The position numbers and the translations under genes are program-made. This document shows, piece by piece, positions 52,875 through 62,253 of a stretch of 64,000 nucleotides of DNA. The stretch is from Alphaproteobacteria bacterium (GTDB lineage Bacteria; Pseudomonadota; Alphaproteobacteria; Micavibrionales; Micavibrionaceae). The number at the start of each line of letters is the position of its first letter. Within the stretch, counting starts at the first letter, position 1. The stretch covers positions 1 through 64,000 of the forward strand of contig JASMHE010000001.1 in the NCBI GenBank assembly GCA_030750865.1, read 5' to 3'. The notes beneath the pieces were generated by a model that saw only the letters and a list, made by a program, of their open reading frames with translations, made no database searches and was not told where the DNA came from.

Positions 52875-53477
52875 TCAAGACATAACTTTATCGACGATTT
52901 CCCAGCCCAACAACTCGCTCAACGCCAGTATGCCCAGCACATAAGGTAAGACATATTCGGTGAATACAGACGTTCTGAATGTAATGGGAATAACCGAGAA
53001 AACACACCAGAACCGGAATGGCCATTTTACAATAACCTCTTTTTGAATGAACCCCTGAGCGCTATTTTCATCTTGTACTGGGATCTTATACGCGAGCCCA
53101 AAACCGTTAAACTCTTGCCTGCGAATAGTCACCGGTGATCCCATTACAGGATCATGAAAAATCCGCTTGTTCTTATAGCGCCTCTCCAAGAACACCAAAG
53201 ATGTTGCCTCAGCCCAAGCGGCACAATCACGCATGAATTTACTGATACCGTCAACTTCTCTGCAAGCTGTATAATAGCGCCAGAAAGCATACATAAATGT
53301 CAATGCAAGTACATGACCTATAATCGCGGGGTTTCCGATCGTCGTGTAATTACCCAGAATATTAATCTGTGTCATTTCCAGATCGGCAACCGTGTAGAAA
53401 ATAAGAAACAAAGACACTGCCATGAAAATGCGCCTTTGTTTTATGAAATGTTCACGTGCATTAGCGCCGCTATCCAT
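52875..53477 (-). CDS. Hypothetical membrane protein
   Basis: A 200-residue protein I do not recognise. Hydrophobic segments lie at about residues 17-35, 50-66, 152-170 and 175-193. A soluble middle has EATSLVFLERRYKNKRIFHD and GLAYKIPVQDENSAQGF. AAAGGAAAA precedes the ATG. Its base composition is more AT-rich than the neighbouring genes and it sits directly downstream of a tRNA gene, a common place for insertions, so it may be acquired. No integrase or att repeat is visible. Confidence 0.65.
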   Translation of the reverse strand: MDSGANAREHFIKQRRIFMAVSLFLIFYTVADLEMTQINILGNYTTIGNPAIIGHVLALTFMYAFWRYYTACREVDGISKFMRDCAAWAEATSLVFLERRYKNKRIFHDPVMGSPVTIRRQEFNGFGLAYKIPVQDENSAQGFIQKEVIVKWPFRFWCVFSVIPITFRTSVFTEYVLPYVLGILALSELLGWEIVDKVMS

Positions 53478-53509
53478 TGATTTTTTCCTTTGATATACGT
53501 TTGTTTACG

Positions 53510-54580
53510 TTACGGCGCGGGGGGTGTCGTCGGGCCGGATTGACGGGGCGTGGCGGCAGATGATGATGTATCGCGCGCCGATGATGGCGGGGCGTAGCTG
53601 GTTGTCTTGCCCAGCGCATGCCGATGCGTGTTGATCCATTCACGGCCTGCGTCATAACCCATTTGCTCCAGCTCGTTCAACCAGCGCGGGTCGGTATTCA
53701 TGCGGCTGGTCTCATCCCAATCGGGATGCACATCCATACCGATCACATGTAAATTCAGATCGGGGCGGGCCTGCCGCACATGTTCGATATGGTCATAAAT
53801 TTCACTGCCCATCACATGGAATTCATCGGCGATCTGCGCACGTGCGTCATCCTGATGCACGGGCTTGTGCGCTTCTGCGGGGCGGCGCTGGATATTAATG
53901 AACAAAATATCGGTCAGCGTGTCGTCCGCCTCCAGATTTTCAAGGGACGGGTTTTGCCGGTATGCCCCGTCATAATGCGCGGCGCCGTCAATCACGGTCG
54001 GGCCAAGATCTTTTAAAGAGCACGATGCCATGACCGTATCGGCATTCACATCCGCGTTGCTAAAAATGGCATGGCTATGGTCGCCCGTGTCGGGATCAAC
54101 GCGGGTGGCGTTGACGTGCACATCCATATCGCCCGTGCCGACCTTGTCCCAATCGCGGATGAAACTGTTTAACTTGTCTTTCAAATGGCCTGAAACCATG
54201 CCCGGCGGCGGCATCTTTGCCGCCAACGTGAAAATACGGCCCAAATTCGGGTAATCTCCGCCACCCAGCGCAAACGGATTCACAAACATCATCCATGTTT
54301 TGGCGCGCGCGCCGTCACATTTAACACTGTTCCAGAACGACTCCAAAAGCGTCATCGCACTTTGCGATCCGCCCGTATTCATGCCATAGGATAACAGCGC
54401 GGCATTGACCGATCCGGCGCTTGTGCCTGTGACACTGTCAAACCGTATATCTTCTTCCAGCAAAGCCCGCAGCGCGCCATGCATGAACGCACCATAAGAC
54501 CCGCCGCCCTGTAACGACAAACCGATCTTATAGGGTTTTGATGTGTTCTTTCGTCCAGCAGACTGCGGTGTCTGTCCCAT
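53510..54580 (-). CDS. Patatin-like phospholipase
   Basis: A 356-residue lipid acyl hydrolase. The oxyanion loop is LSLQGGGSYGAF (about residues 21-32), the nucleophile serine is in VTGTSAGSVNAAL (GxSxG at about 51-55) and the catalytic aspartate in AHYDGAYRQNP. The catalytic dyad is complete. There is no signal peptide, so it acts in the cytoplasm or is sent out by a non-Sec route. The final ~30 residues are Pro/Ser/Thr-rich and disordered. Bacterial patatins include virulence effectors (ExoU, Legionella Vip/Pat proteins) and housekeeping enzymes such as RssA and PhaZ-like proteins. Closeness to a type IVB system makes an effector role worth testing, but this is inference. Confidence 0.88.
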   Translation of the reverse strand: MGQTPQSAGRKNTSKPYKIGLSLQGGGSYGAFMHGALRALLEEDIRFDSVTGTSAGSVNAALLSYGMNTGGSQSAMTLLESFWNSVKCDGARAKTWMMFVNPFALGGGDYPNLGRIFTLAAKMPPPGMVSGHLKDKLNSFIRDWDKVGTGDMDVHVNATRVDPDTGDHSHAIFSNADVNADTVMASCSLKDLGPTVIDGAAHYDGAYRQNPSLENLEADDTLTDILFINIQRRPAEAHKPVHQDDARAQIADEFHVMGSEIYDHIEHVRQARPDLNLHVIGMDVHPDWDETSRMNTDPRWLNELEQMGYDAGREWINTHRHALGKTTSYAPPSSARDTSSSAATPRQSGPTTPPAP

Positions 54581-54978
54581 ACCGTTCGATCCTGTTCTGC
54601 CCGCCGCACCGTCTGACGCTGTTTATCGTGCTGTCTTTACGATACAGCCCTGCGATACGACCCTGTTCTCTTGCCGAAAAGCTTAGCAGAAAAAACGGCG
54701 CAGATACCAGAATATCTTGAGGGGTTTTGTATTGCATCGCAATATAGAGGCGGCTTGCGGCCCCGTCCCGCACAGGACAGGGGAAGAAAGAGACGGGAAA
54801 AGACAGAAGGCACGAAGGCGCGCCACTCACAACAAACAAACCGGAGACACAAACGCGCCAAACACGACCCCAAAAAACAAGGCCACAAGAACAGGAACAA
54901 GCATAGAAAAACCGGCTTGCAACAATCCTGTCACAAGCCGGCCACTCAAAAATTAAACAATCATCGCCTTATGATGAC
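54581..54978. other. Intergenic region between the patatin gene and rnr
   Basis: No credible gene is seen in this 398 bp gap. About 54770-54910 is purine- and CA-rich on the plus strand. It ends in the rnr terminator at 54906-54940. Confidence 0.45.
54906..54940 (-). terminator. Rho-independent terminator of rnr
   Basis: On the minus strand CCGGCTTG (54940-54933) pairs with CAAGCCGG (54918-54911) around a 14-nt loop, followed by five T (54910-54906). It lies about 40 nt past the rnr stop. Confidence 0.82.
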
Positions 54979-57201
54979 TTATGATGGCTGGCGCTTATGC
55001 CCCATTTTGCTATCCAGTGCCGCTTGATATTCTTCGGCATCGGCAAAGCTGACAAAGACCATCTTGGCTTCGGTATCAACATCATCGATTTTCACATTGA
55101 TCGTGTTACCGATTTTGAAGCGGAACGCATCTTTTTCCGATACCAGCGCCGATCCTTTCGATCCGATCGAATATTCCGTTTTCGGCATAACTTCCATCGG
55201 TACGAATGTTTCAAGGCGGCTTTCTTTCAGGCGAACGGCAATGCCGTCAATACCGATATCGGTAATGGTGGCTTCCACATCTTCGCCCTGCATATCGGCC
55301 AGTGCCTGATACATGAACCGTTCTTTCAGCAGTTTTTCCATCTTGTCTGCTTCGCGCTCTGTTTCCGAGATATGTTCACAAATCGCACTGAGGTTCTTTG
55401 TTTCATATTCTGACAGACCGTCCAGACCAAGCTCCAGCAAGCTGACCAGTGAGCGGTGTACGATCAGGTCGGAATAGCGGCGGATCGGCGATGTAAAGTG
55501 CGCATAACGTTCCAGCGCAAGACCGTAATGGCCCTGATTATACGGGCTGTAAGCCGCGCGGGATTGCATCCGCACTACGGCCAGTTTCGCCGCATCATCA
55601 CCCAGAACGCCTTTGGCCTGATCAATGATTTTATAGAAATCCTTGACGGTTTTGACTTCTTTCGGCAAGCCGCGCACGCCCATTTGCTTCAATTCTTCAA
55701 GGCCACGGCTAATGCTGGCCTTGATCGGGTCTTTGTGCACACGGTAAACGCATGGCGCTTTGGAATCTTCCAGAATAGACGCCGCAGCCACATTGGCCAA
55801 AATCATCATTTCTTCGACAACATGGTGCGATTCAACGCTTGAGTCATGCTTGATGATCGTTTTGTTCGTATCGTCATCAACATATACTTTGACTTCTTCC
55901 AGATTAACATCCAGTGCCTGACGGCGTTTACGCGCCCCGCGCAGAACCTTAAAGGCATCAATGACGGGGCTGATAATATCATCCATCAACGGCGCACATG
56001 TTTCGTCCGGATTGCCATCCATTGCGTCTTGCAATTGATCATAATGCAAACGGGCATGTGAATTGATCAACGCACGGCGCAGATTATAATCCACCAATTC
56101 GCCTTTTTTGTTGATCCACATATGCATGGCCATTGCGGCACGATCTTCGTTCGGCACAAGCGAACACAGATTGTTCGACAGGGCTTTTGGCAACATCGGA
56201 ATCACCTTGTCCGGCAGATAAACAGAGTTACCACGGCGGCGGGCTTCGACATCGATCTTGTCGCCTGAATGCACATAATGCGCAACATCGGCAATCGCCA
56301 CAATAAGGTGGAAACCGCCCGGATTATTCGGGTTTGTGTCCGGTTCGGCAAAGATCGCATCATCAAAGTCACGCGCATCAATCGGGTCACAGGTAAATAA
56401 TGGCACGTCACGTAAATCTTCGCGTGTGTCATCCAGTTCCGGAACCTCGTAATCCGCGACCATATCCAGAATTTCCTGCGGGAAGGACGCGCGGCTTTCA
56501 TGCTGTTCAAGCAGATGCTCAAGCAATGTGTCTTCGTGCTGTACACGGCGGGCTTTTTTGTTCAGCTTGCCGCTCAGGCCGCCTTTTTTGGTTGGTGCGG
56601 CAAAGCCGTATTCCGGCCCGATCATACGGGCACTGCCCTTGCCGGATGCGGCGGCATTAAACGCCCCGCCCAATGCATCATTGCGCAATTGCGCTTGCTG
56701 GCGTTCTTCGCGTTCGGCGCGCATCGCTTTCATTTGGTTGCGATTGCCTTTGTCAAAAACGTTGGCAACATATGTGCCGTCACCACAAGAAAAAAGACGC
56801 GCTTTCACGTAACCGATTTTGTCAAGATTATCGCCGTCAAACTGATCGTCTGCTGTCACCAGCGGGAATGGATAATCCTTTGAATCTTCCCACCCTTCGG
56901 CTTTCAGAACGATATGCTCTTCGCCGTCAATGACTTCCTTGACCGGATAAAGCTGGTTCATCTTCTGCGGCAGATCTTTCGGATACTCATACGTCGTTGT
57001 ACCGATTTTCCGCAACAGGCCTTCATCAATCATTTGATCGACCACGGCTTTCAGGGTTTTGCGTTGTCCTTTTTTATCTTTCGGGTCAATACCCAGATAT
57101 TCACACATCGCATTCAGCGTGACTTCGCCTTCGATCTGTTCGACAACCCAGTACATGTAATTCTTGTTGGCCCAAACAGGGCTTTGCTCTGTTTTACTCA
57201 C
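54979..57201 (-). CDS. rnr: Ribonuclease R
   Basis: A 740-residue 3'-5' exoribonuclease that degrades structured RNA. Order: N-terminal winged helix region with LNAMCEYLGIDPKDKKGQR, cold-shock domains, the RNB catalytic domain (residues ~250-590) with DPIDARDFDDAIFAEPD, whose aspartates bind metal, and IHLIVAIADVAHYV-like strands. The motif HYGLALERYAHFTSPIRRYSD is followed by a C-terminal S1 domain. The end is short and charged. It starts with GTG, with AAGGA 10 nt upstream. It is slightly shorter than E. coli RNase R (813) but typical for alphaproteobacteria. Confidence 0.95.
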   Translation of the reverse strand: MSKTEQSPVWANKNYMYWVVEQIEGEVTLNAMCEYLGIDPKDKKGQRKTLKAVVDQMIDEGLLRKIGTTTYEYPKDLPQKMNQLYPVKEVIDGEEHIVLKAEGWEDSKDYPFPLVTADDQFDGDNLDKIGYVKARLFSCGDGTYVANVFDKGNRNQMKAMRAEREERQQAQLRNDALGGAFNAAASGKGSARMIGPEYGFAAPTKKGGLSGKLNKKARRVQHEDTLLEHLLEQHESRASFPQEILDMVADYEVPELDDTREDLRDVPLFTCDPIDARDFDDAIFAEPDTNPNNPGGFHLIVAIADVAHYVHSGDKIDVEARRRGNSVYLPDKVIPMLPKALSNNLCSLVPNEDRAAMAMHMWINKKGELVDYNLRRALINSHARLHYDQLQDAMDGNPDETCAPLMDDIISPVIDAFKVLRGARKRRQALDVNLEEVKVYVDDDTNKTIIKHDSSVESHHVVEEMMILANVAAASILEDSKAPCVYRVHKDPIKASISRGLEELKQMGVRGLPKEVKTVKDFYKIIDQAKGVLGDDAAKLAVVRMQSRAAYSPYNQGHYGLALERYAHFTSPIRRYSDLIVHRSLVSLLELGLDGLSEYETKNLSAICEHISETEREADKMEKLLKERFMYQALADMQGEDVEATITDIGIDGIAVRLKESRLETFVPMEVMPKTEYSIGSKGSALVSEKDAFRFKIGNTINVKIDDVDTEAKMVFVSFADAEEYQAALDSKMGHKRQPS

Positions 57202-57406
57202 TTCGGACTCATCCTTCGCGTTTTTTTATGTTTTCAGATTATCCGACCTTATATCATATCATCCTAAAATATACGAACATTATTTTACAGAATGATGAAA
57301 TTTCTTTTCATATTACCCTAAATCCACGGACAGAATATGCCTTTTCCCTTGCGGGAAAGCCCGAAACTGCCTACCTTTAGGCCATATTGAAACGTGCAGG
57401 GAAATA

Positions 57407-59110
57407 ATGGTCACGCAAGATCAAAACGCAGCAAAAAAATCACTGACACCGGCCGAAGCCGTCCGGCAAGCGGCCATGCTCAGCGATCAAGGTCGCCTGC
57501 ACGATGCCGAAAAACTGTGCAATATGGTCTTGAACGCCGCGCCGGATTTTCATCCCGCCCATTTTCAACTGGCCGTCATTGCCGCCCGCGTCGACAAGAT
57601 GGATATCGCCGCCGATCTGGCACAAAAAGCCATCGCCCTCTCCCCGCAGACAGGACAATATCACAGGGCACAGACCGAAATCTGCCGCCGCCTCGGACGG
57701 CTGGATGCCGCCCTTGCCGCAGGGAAAACCGCCACCTCGCTTTTACCCGATGATGCCGAGGCTTTTTATAATTACGGGCTTGCACTGATGGATGCGGGGC
57801 AGGGTACACAAGCGATATCCGCTTACCGCCGCGCACTGGACCTTAATCCGCAGCATAATCTGTGTGCCAATAATCTGGGGGCCGCCTATGAAGTCGGCGG
57901 CGATATGCAAAACGCGCGGCAGTGTTACGAACAGGCCATTGCCATCAACCCCCGCCATGCCGAAGCCCGCAATAATCTCGGCGCGATCCTCAGCGCCGAT
58001 GGCGATATCGAACAGGCCAAAACGCACTTCACCGCCGCTCTGGATGCCGATCCGTATTTCGTGCATGCACATTATAATCTTTCAACGCTGAAACGCTATA
58101 CGGCAGACGATCCGCATTTCAAAATGCTGCAACAAATCGAACCGCACATTCACCGGCGGCCTGCCAATGATCAAATGCATTATTATTTCGCCCGCGGCAA
58201 AGCCTGCGAAGATACGGGCGATTTCGATGCCGCCTTTGCCGCGTTTAAACAGGGCAATGACCTGAAACGGCAAAGCTATGACTATGACAGTGATCTGTAC
58301 AAAAACGTCGTCGGGCGCATCATCAAAACCTATGACACCACATTGGCTGACGCGGCGTGCAAAGCCTGCGATGATCCGTCCCCCGTTTTTATTCTGGGCA
58401 TGCCGCGATCGGGATCGACCCTGATCGAACAAATTCTGTCCAGCCATCCGGCCATATACGGCGCGGGCGAATTAAACGCGCTGGGCGATGCACTGGATAA
58501 CATTGCGGGCACATCGCTGGCGACATACGGCAACTATACAGGCTGGATGACCGACCATCTGGAAACAGACGCGCTGCAAGAACTCGGCGAAGATTACGTG
58601 GCGCGCCTGCGGGCCATTGATGCCGATACGCCGCTGATCTGCGATAAAATGCCCGCCAATTTTTTCTTTATCGGGCTGATCCACAAAGCCCTGCCGCAGG
58701 CCAAGATCATCCATACAAGCCGTGATCCGCTTGATACCTGTATTTCCAATTATACGCGCCTGTTCAATAATACCATGAATTTTGCCTATGACCTGACCGA
58801 GCTTGGCCGCTATTACCACCAATATGACCGCATGATGCAACATTGGGATGCCGTCCTGCCCGCAGGCACAATCCATCATGTCCGGTACGAAGACGTGCTG
58901 GATGATCTGGAAGGACAAGCCCGTGAACTGATCGCCTATTGCGGGCTGGATTGGGACGAAGCCTGCCTTGATTTCCACCGCAATACACGGCCTGTGAAAA
59001 CGGCCAGCATCGCACAGGTGCGCCAGCCCCTTTACACCAGCTCAAAGGCCCGCTGGAAACGCTATGATGCCTATCTCGAACCGCTGAAAACCGCAATTCA
59101 GAACGGATAG
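57407..59110 (+). CDS. TPR-repeat sulfotransferase, copy 1
   Basis: A 567-residue two-part protein. The first ~250 residues are about six tetratricopeptide repeats (for example AEAFYNYGLALMDAGQGTQA). The C-terminal half is a sulfotransferase: the PAPS 5'-phosphosulfate loop is GMPRSGSTLIEQILSSHP at about residue 330, and the 3'-phosphate motif is RDPLDTCISNYTRLF at about 438. It would transfer sulfate from PAPS to a protein, sugar or lipid acceptor bound by the repeats. There is no signal peptide. A paralogue follows after 13 nt. In front of it, near 57340-57360, lies a TCCC-TTGC-GGGA hairpin of unknown role. The acceptor is unknown; a flagellar or surface glycan is possible from the flgK-flgL location, but that is weak. 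Confidence 0.88.
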   Translation: MVTQDQNAAKKSLTPAEAVRQAAMLSDQGRLHDAEKLCNMVLNAAPDFHPAHFQLAVIAARVDKMDIAADLAQKAIALSPQTGQYHRAQTEICRRLGRLDAALAAGKTATSLLPDDAEAFYNYGLALMDAGQGTQAISAYRRALDLNPQHNLCANNLGAAYEVGGDMQNARQCYEQAIAINPRHAEARNNLGAILSADGDIEQAKTHFTAALDADPYFVHAHYNLSTLKRYTADDPHFKMLQQIEPHIHRRPANDQMHYYFARGKACEDTGDFDAAFAAFKQGNDLKRQSYDYDSDLYKNVVGRIIKTYDTTLADAACKACDDPSPVFILGMPRSGSTLIEQILSSHPAIYGAGELNALGDALDNIAGTSLATYGNYTGWMTDHLETDALQELGEDYVARLRAIDADTPLICDKMPANFFFIGLIHKALPQAKIIHTSRDPLDTCISNYTRLFNNTMNFAYDLTELGRYYHQYDRMMQHWDAVLPAGTIHHVRYEDVLDDLEGQARELIAYCGLDWDEACLDFHRNTRPVKTASIAQVRQPLYTSSKARWKRYDAYLEPLKTAIQNG

Positions 59111-59123
59111 GGGCAAACGCATC

Positions 59124-61310
59124 ATGAAAGACACACACGCAGGACCACACACAAACACGCCGGACAGCGCCGACCCGCAAACGCAGCAAATTCCCATTCC
59201 GCGCGCCCTGCAACTGGCCGCCGACCATCACAATGCCGGCCGCCTGCAACAAGCCGAACAGATCTTGCAAAAAATATTGCACGCCGTGCCGCAACAGCCC
59301 GATGCGCTGAACCTGATGGGCGCACTGGCCCACCGCGTCGGCAAAATGGATATCGCCGCGTCTTATTTTGAAAAAGCCTGTAACGCCGCCCCCGATAACG
59401 CCCAATTCCACGCCAATCTGTGCGAAGCCCTGCGCAGCACAGGCAAACCGGATGACGCCGCCGCCGCAGGCCGCAAAGCCATATCCCTTGACCCCGATCA
59501 TGTCGGTGCCTACAGCAATCTCGGCATTGCATTATTTGATCTGGGCGATCATGAAGCCGCCAAACAGATGCATGAAAAAGCCCTGCAAAAAAATCCGCAA
59601 TACGCGCCGTCCTTGAACAATCTGGGCAGCATTTATCACGACGCAAACGATCACGATAAGGCCGAAAAATATTACAGACAGGCCATTGCCGCCAATCCGG
59701 ATTATCTTGAGCCGCAAAATAATCTGGGCGAAACATTGCTGCGCACATACCGTTATGATGACGCCGCCGCGATATTGGAAACGGTTGTGCGGAAAAACCC
59801 GCACTATGTCGAAGCCCTGTGCAATCTGGGCTATACCTATCTGAATAATGACCGCCCCGATGACGCGCACACGCAATTTCGCAACGCGCTGCACATCAAA
59901 CCCGATCACGCCAAAGCCCTTGTCGGTCTGGCCCGCATCGCACGGGAAAAACAGCAGAACACCGAAGCGCAAACATTACTTGATACGGCGCTGTCCCACG
60001 AACCGGAGCTAACCGAAGCCCGCACCCTGCAAGGCACAATATATCTGGAAGACGGCTTCCCCGATCAGGCCCGCGCCTGTTTTAACGATATTCTGGCCAC
60101 CGACCCCGATCACGAATCCGCCCGTCTCGGGCTGGGGCATATCTATCTCGAGGAAGGCGATTTCGCCGCCGCCAAAGATTTGTTTTCCGGCGTGCTTGAT
60201 CACAAAGAAGGCTCTATTCCCGCACTCTTCTGTCTGGCGCAAGCGCAAAAGGTGAAAAAGGACTCGCGCCTTGTGCCCTTGCTGCAACAAAAAGAAAAAG
60301 ACGACAGCCCCTTGCCGCGCAAACAAACACTGTATCTGCACTTCGCGCTGGGCAAAATGTATGACGATCTGGGCGACCATCACACGGCCTTTACCCATTA
60401 TATAAAGGGCTGCCGGTTACAACGCGAAACCATCGATTATGACGCCGATGTCAAAGACCGTCAGTTTGCCGATGTGCGCAGCATTTTTACACCCGCTTTC
60501 ATCACCGCAAACCGGACAGACCCATCCGCCGCCACAGCGCGCCCCGATGATCTGCCTGTCTTTATTGTCGGTATGCCGCGTTCGGGCACAACCCTGACCG
60601 AACAAATTATCGCCAGCCACCCCGATGCCTACGGGGCGGGCGAACTGTTTGATCTGCTTGATGTTGCCGGCTGGCGCAGTCATGACAACACATCACAGCC
60701 GCCGCGTTTCCCGCATCACATCGCAGATTGCGATCCGGCCGCTTTTGACACAATGGCGCACGATTATCTGGATCGTCTGCGCGGACATTTGCCATCACAG
60801 CACACAGACACGCCCAAACGCATCACTGACAAAATGCCGATCAATTTCATGAATATCGGGCTGATCCATATGTTGTTCCCGCGCGCCACGATCATTCACG
60901 TCAACCGTCATCCGCTTGATACCTGTATTTCCTGCTTTACGCGCCTGTTCGCGCATAACCAGAATAATACCTATGATCTGTATGAACTTGGCCGGTTCTG
61001 GCGCGCCTATAAACATATGATGGATTACTGGCGCGATAGTCTGCCGGACGGACGGATCTATGATTTACAATACGAAGATCTGGTCACCGATACGGAAACC
61101 GAAGCCCGCAAACTGATCAATCATTGCGGCCTTACATGGGACGATGCCTGTCTTGATTTTCACAAAACACAGCGCAATATCCGCACGGCCAGTGTCACGC
61201 AGGTACGCCAGCCAATTTACAAATCATCAATGGCCCGCTGGAAACGCTATGATGATTTTCTCGGTCCGCTGATTGACGGGCTGGGCGATGCCTATGATCA
61301 TCGCAGCTGA
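59124..61310 (+). CDS. TPR-repeat sulfotransferase, copy 2
   Basis: A 728-residue paralogue of the preceding gene, with a longer repeat domain (about ten TPR units in the first ~400 residues, for example AQFHANLCEALRSTGKPDDA) and a sulfotransferase domain from about 475. The PAPS loop is GMPRSGTTLTEQIIASHP at about residue 482. The 3'-phosphate motif is NRHPLDTCISCFTRLF at about 593, so the usual RDP is changed to RHP. The last ~40 residues (QRNIRTASVTQVRQPIYKSS, RWKRYDDFLGPL) are close to those of copy 1. It is in one operon with copy 1. The different TPR length suggests a different acceptor. Confidence 0.88.
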   Translation: MKDTHAGPHTNTPDSADPQTQQIPIPRALQLAADHHNAGRLQQAEQILQKILHAVPQQPDALNLMGALAHRVGKMDIAASYFEKACNAAPDNAQFHANLCEALRSTGKPDDAAAAGRKAISLDPDHVGAYSNLGIALFDLGDHEAAKQMHEKALQKNPQYAPSLNNLGSIYHDANDHDKAEKYYRQAIAANPDYLEPQNNLGETLLRTYRYDDAAAILETVVRKNPHYVEALCNLGYTYLNNDRPDDAHTQFRNALHIKPDHAKALVGLARIAREKQQNTEAQTLLDTALSHEPELTEARTLQGTIYLEDGFPDQARACFNDILATDPDHESARLGLGHIYLEEGDFAAAKDLFSGVLDHKEGSIPALFCLAQAQKVKKDSRLVPLLQQKEKDDSPLPRKQTLYLHFALGKMYDDLGDHHTAFTHYIKGCRLQRETIDYDADVKDRQFADVRSIFTPAFITANRTDPSAATARPDDLPVFIVGMPRSGTTLTEQIIASHPDAYGAGELFDLLDVAGWRSHDNTSQPPRFPHHIADCDPAAFDTMAHDYLDRLRGHLPSQHTDTPKRITDKMPINFMNIGLIHMLFPRATIIHVNRHPLDTCISCFTRLFAHNQNNTYDLYELGRFWRAYKHMMDYWRDSLPDGRIYDLQYEDLVTDTETEARKLINHCGLTWDDACLDFHKTQRNIRTASVTQVRQPIYKSSMARWKRYDDFLGPLIDGLGDAYDHRS

Positions 61311-61412
61311 TGCCAATGCATCAACCCGCCTCCAGCGACATCACCCGTCACCGCATCATCCCGCAAAATACTCCCGAAGAAGTGACCGAAAAAATATCCC
61401 GACATCCACCAC

Positions 61413-61438
61413 AAAAAAGCGCCGCAAAAGCGGCGCTT
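61413..61438 (-). terminator. Rho-independent terminator of the lipoprotein gene
   Basis: On the minus strand AAGCGCCGC (61438-61430) pairs with GCGGCGCTT (61425-61417) around TTTT, followed by more T. It lies about 50 nt past the lipoprotein stop. Confidence 0.85.
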
Positions 61439-61486
61439 CACAGCATCACCAAAATGGCGTGCGGTATCTTTATTACATGATTTTTA

Positions 61487-62014
61487 TTACATGGCATGAT
61501 CCATGATTTTACCCGCTGACGGCAGGTTCGAATTGCGTTCGCGCGCATTCACGTAGCCACCGGTCATAATGGTTTCAACCAGCTTATCATCTTCGAAAAT
61601 GAAAACAGCATGCATGCGTTCACCTTCGGTTCGTACATTTGTGTGCGTGCCGAATGTTGAAAAGCGCCAGGACTCCGTCACATTTTCGTAATCAATGCGA
61701 TATCCTTCAACGCCGGAAAAATCCAGATCATCCAGCGCATTTTCCGACAAATCGATGCGCGGTTCCGCGCCATAACGGGCCCGCAAAATTTCTTCGCGCG
61801 ACAAGCGGTAAAAATATTTCTCGCCGATATTCATCGCATCTTTTACCTCTTCAAATGTGCTACCAACCGGAAGCGCCTCGACGCGGCCTTCCATATCCGA
61901 TGCATTGTGAAATAGATTTTCATTGATCAGGCTGGTGGATGTGCATCCGGCAAAAAGCATGCTTAATGATAATGTCCCCGTTGCCAGTAATCCTTTATGT
62001 ATTTTTGGCTCCAT
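61487..62014 (-). CDS. Small lipoprotein of unknown function
   Basis: A 175-residue protein. The start at 62014 has GGGAGA 7 nt upstream and gives a classic lipoprotein signal, LLATGTLSLSMLFAGC, with Cys at about residue 24. The mature part has EALPVGSTFEEVKDAMNIGE, recalling the GxTxxEVxxxLG segment of BamE/SmpA-type lipoproteins, then YRIDYENVTESWRFSTFGTH and AVFIFEDDKLVETIMTGGY, which also fit that small fold. So it could be a BamE-like outer-membrane lipoprotein, but the match is weak. It is monocistronic with its own terminator, convergent with the TPR-sulfotransferase genes. Confidence 0.78.
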   Translation of the reverse strand: MEPKIHKGLLATGTLSLSMLFAGCTSTSLINENLFHNASDMEGRVEALPVGSTFEEVKDAMNIGEKYFYRLSREEILRARYGAEPRIDLSENALDDLDFSGVEGYRIDYENVTESWRFSTFGTHTNVRTEGERMHAVFIFEDDKLVETIMTGGYVNARERNSNLPSAGKIMDHAM

Positions 62015-62253
62015 AAAATATCTCCCACGTTTATTCTTATTATTTTTATTGTTATTTAAGGCGCAATATTTACCACGCCGAAGAATACGGAAACAAGTTT
62101 TATATATACCGCACCGCAGCACAATAAGGCGCAGCGCGGCTTGCAGCAGTGATCGACAATGATCGACGGGGCATCATATCCGGCGCGCCATTTGTCTGGT
62201 GATACGATCGGGCGGCGGGCTTTTTCCTCTATACAGCGGCGGCGTGAAAAATT

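Noticed and set aside
57335-57362. CTTTTCCC-TTGC-GGGAAAG hairpin upstream of the first TPR-sulfotransferase, considered as a terminator or riboswitch
   Set aside because: No T-run follows and the structure is too small for a known riboswitch; only noted in the gene entry.
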